DNA of 64,000 bases, from NCBI GenBank assembly GCA_013214575.1, contig JABSSD010000003.1, positions 1 through 64,000 on the forward strand. The letters run 5' to 3'. The notes below the pieces were generated by a model. That model was given only the letters and a program-made list of their open reading frames with translations, was not told the DNA's origin and ran no database searches. Every line of letters starts with the position of its first letter. Position 1 is the stretch's first letter. This document shows, in pieces, positions 17,760-25,863 of the stretch. The position numbers and the translations under genes are program-made. This DNA is from Paracoccaceae bacterium. Lineage in GTDB: Bacteria > Pseudomonadota > Alphaproteobacteria > Rhodobacterales > Rhodobacteraceae.

Positions 17760-18574
17760 TTGGCTTTTTTGCCTCCGCGTTGCAGTAACAATTGGGCAGT
17801 GATAAGCGCCATCAAGGAAACCACGAGAACCATCGTCCCAATGGCGTTGATTTCCGGCGTGACCCCGCGACGGATCGAAGCGAACACATAGATCGGCAGC
17901 GTGGTTTCAGACCCTGCCACAAAAAATGCGATGATGAAGTCATCAAAACTGAAGGTGAAGCTGAGCAGAAAACCGGCCAGGATCGCCGGGAATATCAACG
18001 GTAACGTGACCTGCCAGAATGTTCCCATCGGCGTTGCGTATAGATCCGAGGAGGCCTCGGTCAGGGCGCGGTCCATGCCCGCCAGTCTGGCACGTACGAT
18101 GATCACCACCAGCGCCATCAGGAACATTGTGTGGGCCCCGATCAGAGATCCCATTCCCATGTGGAGCTTGGGTGCTACAAATCCGTCCGGCCAAATGGCC
18201 GCCATCAGCGGGTTCAATTGGTCAAATACCGTAACCAATCCGATCAATGTGGCGATGCCGATCACGATACCAGGGATCATCACGGCGACGTAGATCAGGA
18301 GATCAAACGCCGTGCGAAGCGGCCCTTTGATACCCTGCAAAGCCACGGCCGCCATGGTGCCAAACACGCTGGCCAAAAGGGCCGAGGTGAAGGCAACCAT
18401 CAGGCTTGTTTCCAGCGCATCCATGACAAAGGGATTGGACAGAACCTTGCCATACCATTTGGTCGAAAACCCCTGTAGCTGGCTGGCGTGCCGACCAGCG
18501 TTAAAGCTGAACAGCGCGATGACCCCGATGGGGATATAGAGAAATAGATAGACGCAAACAGCATAGAGTCTCAT
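17756..18574 (-). CDS. ABC transporter permease, PotC-type (importer 2)
   Basis: This 272-residue membrane protein has a short cytoplasmic N-terminus and the EAA loop TEASSDLYATPMGTFWQVTLP. It is paralogous in layout to the permease at 9549. It lies 9 bp after the PotB-type gene and overlaps the SDR start. Part of a complete second polyamine-type importer. Confidence 0.87.
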   Translation of the reverse strand: MRLYAVCVYLFLYIPIGVIALFSFNAGRHASQLQGFSTKWYGKVLSNPFVMDALETSLMVAFTSALLASVFGTMAAVALQGIKGPLRTAFDLLIYVAVMIPGIVIGIATLIGLVTVFDQLNPLMAAIWPDGFVAPKLHMGMGSLIGAHTMFLMALVVIIVRARLAGMDRALTEASSDLYATPMGTFWQVTLPLIFPAILAGFLLSFTFSFDDFIIAFFVAGSETTLPIYVFASIRRGVTPEINAIGTMVLVVSLMALITAQLLLQRGGKKAK

Positions 18575-18583
18575 CGGATCACC

Positions 18584-19435
18584 TTACATTATCGATACAT
18601 CGTCCCGGTTCGCACCGAGACGGTTAATGAGCCGCATGTAGATCGTGACGGTGATAAGCATCACGACAACGAGGGTGACAGCCACGGCAGAGCCATAAGC
18701 CCAGTTGCGCGATTGCAGGAACAGATCGACCAGCGCGTTGCCGACAAAGAAGACCTTACCGCCGCCCAACATTGCCGGGATCAGATATTCGCCCATCAGC
18801 AAAATAAACACGAGCATACACCCCGTTGCGATACCGGGAATGGACAGCGGCAGAGTGATTTGAAGAAAGGTTCTCCAGGGTTTCGCCCCCAGATCCGAGG
18901 AGGCCTCTAGCAGCCGTTTATCCAGCTTGTCCAGGCTGACATAAATGGGGAATACCATAAGCGGAAGATACCCGTAGATGATGCCGATAAGGACGGCAAA
19001 GGGGGTGTTGATCAGGCGCACGCCTTCGATACCGAACCATTCAAGCAGGGCAGGTATGCCGCGACCACCCAGCAGGAAAATCCATGCGTAGCTGCGGATC
19101 AGGATCGAGGTCCAGAACGGCACGATCACCAGCACCAGCAGGATCGTTCTCCATTTGGGGTCGACTTTGACGGCAAGAAAATAGGCCAACGGGTAGGCAA
19201 TCAGCAAAGCCGATAAGGTACCAATTGGCGCCAAAGTCATGGTGTTTTTGAAAGCCGTCCAACGCGCCGGAAGGTTGGCATATTGTTCAAATGTGAAAGC
19301 GGGCACCACACCACCGGCCGGCGCCCGCTCTCCAAAGCTGAAAATGAGAACAACAGATAGAGGTATGATCAGCATCACCAGAAACCAGGTTCCGGCGGGT
19401 GCCAATAACAACCAATTGCGAGTGCGTTGCGTCAT
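18584..19435 (-). CDS. ABC transporter permease, PotB-type (importer 2)
   Basis: The protein has 283 residues and about six membrane segments; the EAA loop reads LLEASSDLGAKPWRTFLQITLP. It follows the binding-protein gene by 22 bp on the same strand. It pairs with the PotC-type product. Confidence 0.87.
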   Translation of the reverse strand: MTQRTRNWLLLAPAGTWFLVMLIIPLSVVLIFSFGERAPAGGVVPAFTFEQYANLPARWTAFKNTMTLAPIGTLSALLIAYPLAYFLAVKVDPKWRTILLVLVIVPFWTSILIRSYAWIFLLGGRGIPALLEWFGIEGVRLINTPFAVLIGIIYGYLPLMVFPIYVSLDKLDKRLLEASSDLGAKPWRTFLQITLPLSIPGIATGCMLVFILLMGEYLIPAMLGGGKVFFVGNALVDLFLQSRNWAYGSAVAVTLVVVMLITVTIYMRLINRLGANRDDVSIM

Positions 19436-19457
19436 GTTGTTCTCATCCCAGTCCTGA

Positions 19458-20618
19458 TCAGGCCGACTTGAAACGCGCCATCAACTCGGCACGGTTTGGA
19501 TCGGTTAAAGTTGCAGCCGCACCAAATTCCAGCGGGCTCAGGAGTTCCTGAGCCGGGAACAGGATCGGATCGTTCTTCAGGTCGTCAGGCAGCAGCGCAA
19601 ATGTTCTTGCGTCCGCTGTCGGATACCCATGCGCCAGAACCTCTTTGGTGTTCACCGTCGGGTCCATCAGGAAATTGATCAGCGCATAGGCCGCATCCTT
19701 ATGGGGCGCGTTTTTTGGAATGGCGTAGTAGTCACTCCAGATCTCGCCACCTTCAGCGCCCAATACATAGTGAATTTCGGGCATGTCGGTGTTGAGCTGT
19801 TTGCCATCGCCGGACCAGCATATTGTCAGCCAGGCATCGCCATTGCGCATCGACGGCTGATAGTCCGATGTAATCGCAAACAGATGCGGTTTCACGTCGA
19901 TCAGCAGTTTTTCAGCATCCGCCAGTTCAGCTTCGTCTACTGAGTTGAACGAATATCCAAAATAGTTCAGCGCACTGCCAATTGTTGTCAGCTGATAGTC
20001 ATGCACCATCGCACGTCCCGAGAATTTGTCCCTCGAGATGTCAAAGAACTCTTTCCAAGACGAGATAGGCTTGCCGCCGTTATGCGCCGTGTTCACGGCC
20101 ATACCGGTTGAACCCCAATTCTTGGGCACTGCATAAAGCGTACCATCGACCGATCCTGCCTCAGCATAGCGCGCATCAAAGGCAGAGGCGTCATAGTTTG
20201 ACAGCTTGGACGTATCCAGCGGCTCTATCAGGCCTTCATCGACATAGGTCGAGATGGTATAGTTGGTTGGCACATAGACATCCCAACCGGAGGCGCCGGC
20301 CTGCAGTTTCGCCAACATCTCTTCATTTGAGCCAAACACATTGACCTGCACATGGGCGCCGGTTGCCTCGGTAAAGGCTTCGAAATTGGATGGATCATGG
20401 TAGTTGGGCCAGGTTGCAATGACGACACGATCACCGATGTTTCCTCCCGCAAACGCAGGGCTCGGGCGCAGGCCGGGCATCGCTGCCCCCATGACAGCGG
20501 TCGCAGCCCCCAACCCAGTAACGTTCAGAAAATGGCGACGGGTGATCGACCCCTTACGGTACCGTCCCAGTTCTTCCATGAATTTTCTCTTAGAGATATA
20601 GTCGCTGTCTTTGGTCAT
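19458..20618 (-). CDS. Extracellular solute-binding protein, PotD-type (importer 2)
   Basis: The 386-residue protein has a twin-arginine leader (SITRRHFLNVTGLGAATAVMG at about 24-44) and a mature PotD-like fold beginning VIATWPNYHDPSNF. A GGGAG ribosome site lies just upstream of the ATG. Sequence differs clearly from the binding protein at 11394, so the two importers probably take different ligands. Confidence 0.88.
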   Translation of the reverse strand: MTKDSDYISKRKFMEELGRYRKGSITRRHFLNVTGLGAATAVMGAAMPGLRPSPAFAGGNIGDRVVIATWPNYHDPSNFEAFTEATGAHVQVNVFGSNEEMLAKLQAGASGWDVYVPTNYTISTYVDEGLIEPLDTSKLSNYDASAFDARYAEAGSVDGTLYAVPKNWGSTGMAVNTAHNGGKPISSWKEFFDISRDKFSGRAMVHDYQLTTIGSALNYFGYSFNSVDEAELADAEKLLIDVKPHLFAITSDYQPSMRNGDAWLTICWSGDGKQLNTDMPEIHYVLGAEGGEIWSDYYAIPKNAPHKDAAYALINFLMDPTVNTKEVLAHGYPTADARTFALLPDDLKNDPILFPAQELLSPLEFGAAATLTDPNRAELMARFKSA

Positions 20619-20646
20619 TGTCTTTCTCCCTGTGGTTGCGGAATTG

Positions 20647-21768
20647 TCAGATATTGTCGAAAATGAGTGCTGTGTCGGATGCCCAGCTTACAAGTAGATC
20701 GTCGCCTGCATTAAATGGACCATTGTCCGGTTCTGATTGCCTTGGTGAAAGAACCAAGAATTCGCCAAGAGTTTCATGCATCACCAGATACTCGGTGTGT
20801 TCGCCAAGAAAGATCCGGTTTTGCACGACGACATTCAGGCCCTCGCCTTGGCGGTGCAATTTCATCTGTTCTGGCCGGACACTGACACAAACCTGCTGGC
20901 CTTTACCCAGCTGGCCAACTGGTTTGCCTTGCATGGTCAACCCGTTGTCCAACAGAACCGAGGTGAGTGTCCCGTCTTGGTCGGTGATCTTGCCGTCAAA
21001 GAAATTTGAAGTTCCTACAAAATCCGCAACATACCGCGAATTCGGTTGATCATAGAGCTCTTGTGGGCTGCCGATTTGAACAATGCGCCCATCCCTCATG
21101 ACGCAAATGCGATCACTCATCGACAGGGCTTCTTCCTGATCATGGGTGACCAGAACAAAGGTAATGCCCAGTTTGCGTTGCAGGTTTTGCAGCTCTATCT
21201 GCATTTCCTTGCGCAATTTACGATCCAGCGCAGCCATCGGTTCGTCGAGCAGCAGCAGCTTGGGTTCATTCACAATTGCTCTGGCCAGCGCAACACGTTG
21301 CTGTTGGCCACCGGACATTTCCCAGATCCTGCGATCGTCGAAGCCATTCAGCTGCACAACGTCGAGCGCCTTGCTAACTTTCTCGGCAATATGGGCTTTG
21401 GGCAGTCGTGGACGAACCTGGCGCAGCCCATAGCCGATGTTTTGCGCCACAGTCATATGTGGGAAAAGGGCATATTGCTGGAACACCATGTTGACCGGAC
21501 GGTGGTAAGCATCCAGATCATTCACCACCTTGCCGTCCAGCAAAACCTCGCCTTCAGTCGGAACCTCAAACCCAGCCAACATGCGCAAGGCTGTCGTCTT
21601 GCCGCATCCCGACGGGCCAAGGAACGATAGGAATTCACCCTCGACGATTGACAAGTTTAGATCGCTTGCAGCCAGCACATCCCCGAACCGTTTGGAGACG
21701 CCACGCAGTTCAGCAATCACCTTGTTGTTGACCGGGCTAGCATCGCCGATATACCCCCTGATTTCCAT
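20647..21768 (-). CDS. ABC transporter ATPase, PotA-type (importer 2)
   Basis: The 373-residue ATPase has Walker A GPSGCGKTTALR, signature MSGGQQQRVALAR, Walker B LLLLDEPMAALD and a C-terminal TOBE domain. It is the first gene of the minus-strand unit ATPase - binding protein - permease - permease - SDR - SDR. It is divergent from the LuxR-type regulator, with 121 bp between the start codons. Confidence 0.9.
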   Translation of the reverse strand: MEIRGYIGDASPVNNKVIAELRGVSKRFGDVLAASDLNLSIVEGEFLSFLGPSGCGKTTALRMLAGFEVPTEGEVLLDGKVVNDLDAYHRPVNMVFQQYALFPHMTVAQNIGYGLRQVRPRLPKAHIAEKVSKALDVVQLNGFDDRRIWEMSGGQQQRVALARAIVNEPKLLLLDEPMAALDRKLRKEMQIELQNLQRKLGITFVLVTHDQEEALSMSDRICVMRDGRIVQIGSPQELYDQPNSRYVADFVGTSNFFDGKITDQDGTLTSVLLDNGLTMQGKPVGQLGKGQQVCVSVRPEQMKLHRQGEGLNVVVQNRIFLGEHTEYLVMHETLGEFLVLSPRQSEPDNGPFNAGDDLLVSWASDTALIFDNI

Positions 21769-21844
21769 TTTTGCCTATCTTTTTCGAATTCTTTGAATAC
21801 TACTCATCTTCGGATAACTGTAAGAAAAGCTGGTTTCGTTGTAT

Positions 21845-21862
21845 ATACCACATTTTTGGTAT
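21845..21862. promoter_or_regulatory. Candidate operator of the LuxR-type regulator
   Basis: ATACCA at 21845-21850 and TGGTAT at 21857-21862 form a perfect inverted repeat with a 6-bp spacer, 18 bp overall. It lies in the short divergent gap between importer 2 and the LuxR-type gene. Its length and symmetry resemble lux-box-like sites of LuxR-family dimers. Confidence 0.45.
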
Positions 21863-21889
21863 GCCAATCTGAGTATAGAGGATTCTCAA

Positions 21890-22684
21890 ATGAAGGATTT
21901 GATCAAGGCAACGGGAACGCTGATTGATGCGATCGGAACTGAGCAGTTTGCGCAGAGGCTCTCTGATGCGCTGAAAGGCATCGTTCCCTTCGACTATACA
22001 GTGATTTTTGGCTTCCTCGGGGCGGCGAGTCCGGTGGATTTGTTTGATGACTTTCCGCGCGGAAAACACAAAATCTTTGTGGAGGATTACCAAGAAGGCC
22101 CGTATCTACTGGACCCTTTCTACTTGGCCTGCGAAAATAAAGTTGAATCAGGCCTTTATCGGATTCGAGACATTGCCCCGGACCGCTTTTTCCAGGGTGA
22201 GTATTTTCGCAGCTATTACGCCCGTACCGGATTGGCAGAAGAAATTGGTTTTTTCATTGAGATGCCTGAAGGGGCAATCGTCGTGGTCTCCCTTATGCGG
22301 GCAAAGAAGGCATTTTCAGCCAAGGAATTCCGTCAGATTGGCGAGTTTTGTCCAATCGTGCGAGCCTGTTGCCAGCGCCACTGGCATGATCTTTCGTCAC
22401 GATTTGGGAAAAATGAAAATAGCGCAACAAATTCCAGCATCCATCAAAGTGTTGAACTGGCCTTCACCAATGTCGGCGGCGGTGTCTTGACCCCGCGCGA
22501 GCGTGAAGTGGTCGAGTTTACCCTGAAGGGGCATTCGGCGGATGCGGTTGGGCGCATACTTCAAATCTCAGCCGGAACAGTGCGCATTCATCGAAGAAAC
22601 GTGTATTCAAAGTTACAAATACGATCTCAGGGTGAGCTGTTTTCCAAGTTCATTGAGACTTTGGTGTCCGCAGGAAATCGGTAG
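21890..22684 (+). CDS. LuxR-family transcriptional regulator
   Basis: From the ATG at 21890 it has 264 residues. The C-terminal GerE-type HTH is clear (LTPREREVVEFTLKGHSADAVGRIL, then GTVRIHRRNVYSKLQI). The N-terminal part is a GAF/PAS-like sensor region without the conserved autoinducer-binding residues that I would expect of LuxR proper, so it is more like the amine- or plant-signal-responsive LuxR solos. It is divergent from importer 2 and probably activates it in response to the imported compound. Confidence 0.85.
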   Translation: MKDLIKATGTLIDAIGTEQFAQRLSDALKGIVPFDYTVIFGFLGAASPVDLFDDFPRGKHKIFVEDYQEGPYLLDPFYLACENKVESGLYRIRDIAPDRFFQGEYFRSYYARTGLAEEIGFFIEMPEGAIVVVSLMRAKKAFSAKEFRQIGEFCPIVRACCQRHWHDLSSRFGKNENSATNSSIHQSVELAFTNVGGGVLTPREREVVEFTLKGHSADAVGRILQISAGTVRIHRRNVYSKLQIRSQGELFSKFIETLVSAGNR

Positions 22685-22829
22685 AGGGCGGATTTGCCGT
22701 CGTTTTGCTGTGGGTTCGGTTAACCACAAAATCGAGTGTATTTGGCAGGCCTGCAAGCGCCTTACCATTCCGGTCCACTATCAGCGGGTTGATAACGATT
22801 GGCGGCCTGAACTAGAGAGCGTTTGGCTC

Positions 22830-23085
22830 ATCTGGCTGATTGCATTATGCGGCGCGCTGGCAGTGGTGCAAGTGGCGGGCTTTGAGTGCCTATCCTTTCC
22901 CCTTGTTTTGGAATGGCTTTGCCACGCCCGAAGTAGACCTCAGACGGCGTGACGTTGTTCGGGCTCTCGTGGTCGCGCTGGTGATGGTAGTGATCGACCA
23001 AGGCATCGATTTGGGCTTCGAAATCACCCGGCGGGACGCAATTTTCCAGCAAGATTTGGCTCTTCAGGGTTTGATGTCAGTGTTG
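22830..23085 (-). pseudogene. IS3-family transposase (OrfB) C-terminal fragment
   Basis: On the minus strand HQTLKSQILLENCVPPGDFE is followed by QIDALVDHYHHQRDHESPNN and VTPSEVYFGRGKAI. This is the end of the rve integrase core of IS3-family transposases; the Glu of the DDE triad would lie just before it. The upstream catalytic part is missing and the C-terminus is frameshifted. Confidence 0.7.
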
Positions 23086-23189
23086 TGTCGACCGGCCGGG
23101 TATTGCGCCGCATCGCTGAGAGGAGGAATCGACATTTTTAAAGATACGCTGGACGCATTTGGGCTCTCGAAGCGCCAGCACACACAATT

Positions 23190-23370
23190 CTCCAACACCA
23201 AACCGCCCGGCAGGCCTTGATCAAGGACCGAACCTCCGCAATACACCGGCTGCTGAAGAAGCAATCCATCCTGCGCTTGCGCCAGGTTGAACTCGACCTC
23301 GCACAGATCGACGCCACAATTAGAGCGATCATCCCTGCTGAACCTACCCTTGATAACGGCCGCGGCGGCG
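23190..23370 (+). pseudogene. IS110-family transposase fragment
   Basis: The frame reads QALIKDRTSAIHRLLKKQS and ELDLAQIDATIRAIIPAEP, the coiled linker segment of IS110-family transposases just before the GIG motif. It has neither start nor catalytic DEDD part and runs directly into an IS256-like piece in the same frame. Confidence 0.55.
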
Positions 23371-23465
23371 TTGACCAACCCGAGAATGTACGCGGCGACA
23401 GAGGCCAGATGAAGGACCACAAGCTTGGGCTGATTGAACGAAGGCGCGGTCCGTTCTGCGCCGAT

Positions 23466-23612
23466 CTGCAAGAGCTTTACCGCCTGTGGCTGTCTGGCGA
23501 TTTTACCAGCCGCGTCACCGACGCTGTTCTGGCTGAGGTATCAGACCGGCCGATCCGTGCTCTGGAACCGATGTATTTGATTGTTTCCCTTGATGCGCTC
23601 AGGGTCAAAATC
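23466..23612 (+). pseudogene. IS256-family transposase fragment
   Basis: Within one open frame the segment DFTSRVTDAVLAEVSDRPIR followed by ALEPMYLIVSLDALRVKI matches the part of IS256 (Mutator-type) transposases containing the first catalytic Asp (usually FFDALRVKIR). Both flanks lose homology, so only about 49 codons remain. Confidence 0.65.
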
Positions 23613-23862
23613 TGGCTCTCAATCATGAAGACCCTGCTCCACATGCCAAGCGCTGCCCGATATTTACCAACCGGCCAGAGCGCAGTTCTGAAAGGCGGAA
23701 ATCTCCTCAACGTGGATTGCTACCAGTGGCTTCCTTGGCGGGGTCTGAATTTGCAAGATCCAACCGAACCAGCGCAGGACGAAAAACCCCTGGCGTCATT
23801 GCTGCGGTGGCTGCTTTGTTCTTGGGGCGATCGCTCCAATTGACACCGCGAAGGCTGGGCCG

Positions 23863-24024
23863 ATGCAAACCTCATTTGGCCCCGACACCTTTGTCGTCGT
23901 CGAGAAATGGGCAAGCTTGGCAGCCCTTGGCGCGCAGGCCAACTCGGCGCATATGAAGGCCTACGGCGCTCGCACCATGGACATGCTGACCGATCGAGTG
24001 ATCCACATCCTGTCGCCAACTTAA
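23863..24024 (+). pseudogene. Antibiotic biosynthesis monooxygenase (ABM)-domain C-terminal fragment
   Basis: A 53-codon frame from ATG 23863 reads FVVVEKWASLAALGAQANSA, HMKAYGARTMDML and IHILSPT. This is the second half of the ABM/quinol-monooxygenase fold (usual length about 95-105 residues). The first half is missing, so it is most likely a leftover of a gene cut by the insertions upstream. Confidence 0.55.
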
Positions 24025-24314
24025 CCGCTTAGCCAGGCCGACTTGCTGGGAACTCCTCATATCTGCTCTGTAGGTGATGCCGTCAGGGGTTTACGGTAGG
24101 CTGCCTTTAAGCGGGTAGGGGCTGATCGGTTTACTGATGTCGGGTATAAATAGGTATTTAACAATAAGTTAAGGGCGTCCCTGGGGTAGATATCGGATGT
24201 GCGCCGACTTAGGCGAATTGCCATCTGAAATTTCGCCGTAACTGCATTTTTCTGGTGACAAATACGGTGAACAATACGGCGACAAGTGAAAGTCTCGGTG
24301 CAGCGCAATAAACC
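24025..24314. other. No gene seen
   Basis: Both strands show only short frames without ribosome sites or family resemblance. The base composition is more AT-rich than the metabolic regions. It is the chromosomal side next to the tRNA-Asn fragment terminator. Confidence 0.5.
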
Positions 24315-24350
24315 AAAAAAGCCACCAAGCTATTGAGCTTAGTGGCTTTT
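24315..24350 (-). terminator. Intrinsic terminator downstream of tRNA-Asn fragment
   Basis: On the minus strand an 11-bp stem (AGCTTAGTGGC against GCCACCAAGCT, with one G-T pair) encloses a 4-nt loop and ends in a run of six T. It starts two bases after the tRNA 3' end, which is the usual place of a tRNA terminator. Confidence 0.8.
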
Positions 24351-24352
24351 GA

Positions 24353-24398
24353 TGGCTCCGGCGGTAGGGATCGAACCTACGACCAATTGATTAACAGT
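24353..24398 (-). other. 3' half of tRNA-Asn(GUU), probable attachment site
   Basis: The minus strand reads ACTGTTAATCAATTGG, a T-arm GTAGG-TTCGATC-CCTAC and the acceptor strand CGCCGGA-GCCA. That is the 3' half of tRNA-Asn including the GTT anticodon. Sequence 5' of the anticodon loop is not tRNA. The fragment keeps its terminator, so this is the chromosome-side junction of an element that lies to the right (24400 onward); the reconstituted full tRNA should stand at the element's other end. Confidence 0.8.
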
Positions 24399-24449
24399 TT
24401 CGTGAAGTCAAACTGCCGATAATCACTAACCTCTTGTAAAGTATAAATA

Positions 24450-24467
24450 AAGCTGCTCGAGCAGCTT
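24450..24467. repeat. Perfect 18-bp palindrome
   Basis: AAGCTGCTCGAGCAGCTT is fully self-complementary. It lies 130 bp before the first phage-like gene, in an AT-rich leader. It may be an operator for the HTH protein that follows or a replication/packaging signal. Confidence 0.6.
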
Positions 24468-24580
24468 GTCGGTTTTCAGACATAAGGTCTGTTCTCGGAC
24501 ACCAATCTACGCACACTTTACACACACTCGGTATGTTCTGAGACATCCCGAGAAAAATACTATTTGAGGTTGATCCTTAA

Positions 24581-24925
24581 ATGAAGAACGAACAACGCGA
24601 CCGGTACGTCTGCCAGGATTATCCCGACGGAAAAGAGATCCATGAATTGGCCCGATCCCACGGATTGTCTGAGGGCAGGGTCTCGCAAATCTTGAAGAAG
24701 AACAAGATCACTCGTCGACCACGTAATACAGTCGAATTACACGCTCTAAGTGCCTATTACACCCAGATAGGCCTTCACCTCTATCACTACCGATATGAAC
24801 ACGGGATCGACCTCTGGACTGTGGTGGCAGATTTTCGGTGGTCAGGTATCACAATCCGTAAGGTTGAAAAGGGAACCAAACCCCATCGAGCTGCTGGACC
24901 TGCTGGACATTGCTGCCTAAACTAA
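24581..24925 (+). CDS. Small HTH protein of phage-like element
   Basis: This 114-residue protein has a resolvase/sigma-like HTH at about 17-45 (GKEIHELARSHGLSEGRVSQ) followed by a second helical segment. The last ~12 codons read poorly (PHRAAGPAGHCCLN). In the neighbouring frame the same bases give NPIELLDLLDIAA and a stop at 24918-24920, so a one-base frameshift near 24880 is likely. Probably the regulator of the module that follows. Confidence 0.6.
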   Translation: MKNEQRDRYVCQDYPDGKEIHELARSHGLSEGRVSQILKKNKITRRPRNTVELHALSAYYTQIGLHLYHYRYEHGIDLWTVVADFRWSGITIRKVEKGTKPHRAAGPAGHCCLN

Positions 24926-24960
24926 CGTGAAAATCGGTGAACAACTGGAAATGAATTCAC

Positions 24961-25134
24961 ATGGTAATTAAAGACTTACAGGACTACTGGACCCTTGTCT
25001 CCGCCGCCCGAGAGGGCGACGAAGGCTGTACGGCCTGTCTTGAAATGATGGCATATGATGACGACAAACCTGGACGTCTCGCTCACGCCTATATCTCTGA
25101 ACTAAACGAGAAAAAGGGTGTTGCTGCAACATGA
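24961..25134 (+). CDS. Small phage-like protein, unknown
   Basis: A 57-residue acidic frame (MVIKDLQDYWTLVSAAREGD ... ELNEKKGVAAT) starts at 24961 and overlaps the next gene by 4 bp (ATGA). Tight coupling and codon structure support a real gene. No family recognised. Confidence 0.5.
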   Translation: MVIKDLQDYWTLVSAAREGDEGCTACLEMMAYDDDKPGRLAHAYISELNEKKGVAAT

Positions 25135-25838
25135 TGGTTGACGTCGATCACTATGGGATCCACAGGGAAGGTTCCGTCAGTTGGCTCGTACAGGGCCGAA
25201 AAGGAAGCAATTTCAGTGGCATTAATGCTCAATGTCCCTTCCAATTAACTGGTGGGGGGATGTGCAACCACATGGTGCCAACTGCGGCGCCTGTTCCTGA
25301 TCGATTGCATTGGGAACGTTGGATGAAGATCTTCAATGATCCGCTCGTTCAAGCTATGCTTCCACTGCCGAAACCACAAGGCCAAGGGGTATTTTACGTC
25401 GAAGATCCATACGATGATCTTGGATTGTATCTCGCCACTTTGTCTCGCTTGAGCTCCCCGATAAACTTGATCATTAAGCCAACCTCGACGGTAAAGGCCA
25501 AGGCTCTGGAAGTTGAACTTGCGACCTCGAACATTCAACCATTGGTACTGGTACACACAGATCAGAAGAACCAGGCGATTGTGGATATGGTCGGCAAACT
25601 AGCTCGTTACGTGCCTCGAACTGTGGTCTTCACAGGGAAGTCCGAGGTTATAGTTAGTCAGCCGATCCAGCGGATCAAAACCAGCATTCGTGATTTTGAT
25701 TTGGCTGATCTTATGACGCTCCCTCTCGAGAACCTTGGGGCCACCGTAATCCGTCGGTACTGCCGGAACGAGAAGCTCGACGCTCCTTGGGAAGACCGTA
25801 ACGCTCACCGAGCTCGAAAGATCGCGGAGCGCTCCTAA
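25131..25838 (+). CDS. Phage-like protein, unknown function
   Basis: The gene codes for 235 residues. The N-terminus is rich in Gly/Ser around residues 20-40 with paired Cys (AQCPFQLTGGGMCNHMV), then a central alternating hydrophobic region (PINLIIKPTS, QPLVLVHTD, RTVVFTGKS) that looks like a Rossmann-type alpha/beta core, and a basic tail. The order fits an accessory replication factor: in some phages a sliding-clamp-loader-like or P-loop-less partner precedes the helicase. I cannot name it. It lies 25 bp before the helicase gene. Confidence 0.5.
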   Translation: MMVDVDHYGIHREGSVSWLVQGRKGSNFSGINAQCPFQLTGGGMCNHMVPTAAPVPDRLHWERWMKIFNDPLVQAMLPLPKPQGQGVFYVEDPYDDLGLYLATLSRLSSPINLIIKPTSTVKAKALEVELATSNIQPLVLVHTDQKNQAIVDMVGKLARYVPRTVVFTGKSEVIVSQPIQRIKTSIRDFDLADLMTLPLENLGATVIRRYCRNEKLDAPWEDRNAHRARKIAERS

Positions 25839-25863
25839 CCACACACTCATCCGATAGGATCTT

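Noticed and set aside
21046-21630. 194-codon plus-strand frame inside the PotA-type ATPase gene
   Set aside because: Antisense shadow of a gene with all ABC motifs.
23217-23843. 208-residue frame as a single novel protein
   Set aside because: It is a chance fusion of IS110 and IS256 transposase pieces followed by non-homologous sequence.
24353-24425. Complete tRNA-Asn gene
   Set aside because: The 5' half (acceptor strand TCCGGCG and D-arm) is not present; only the 3' half can be folded.
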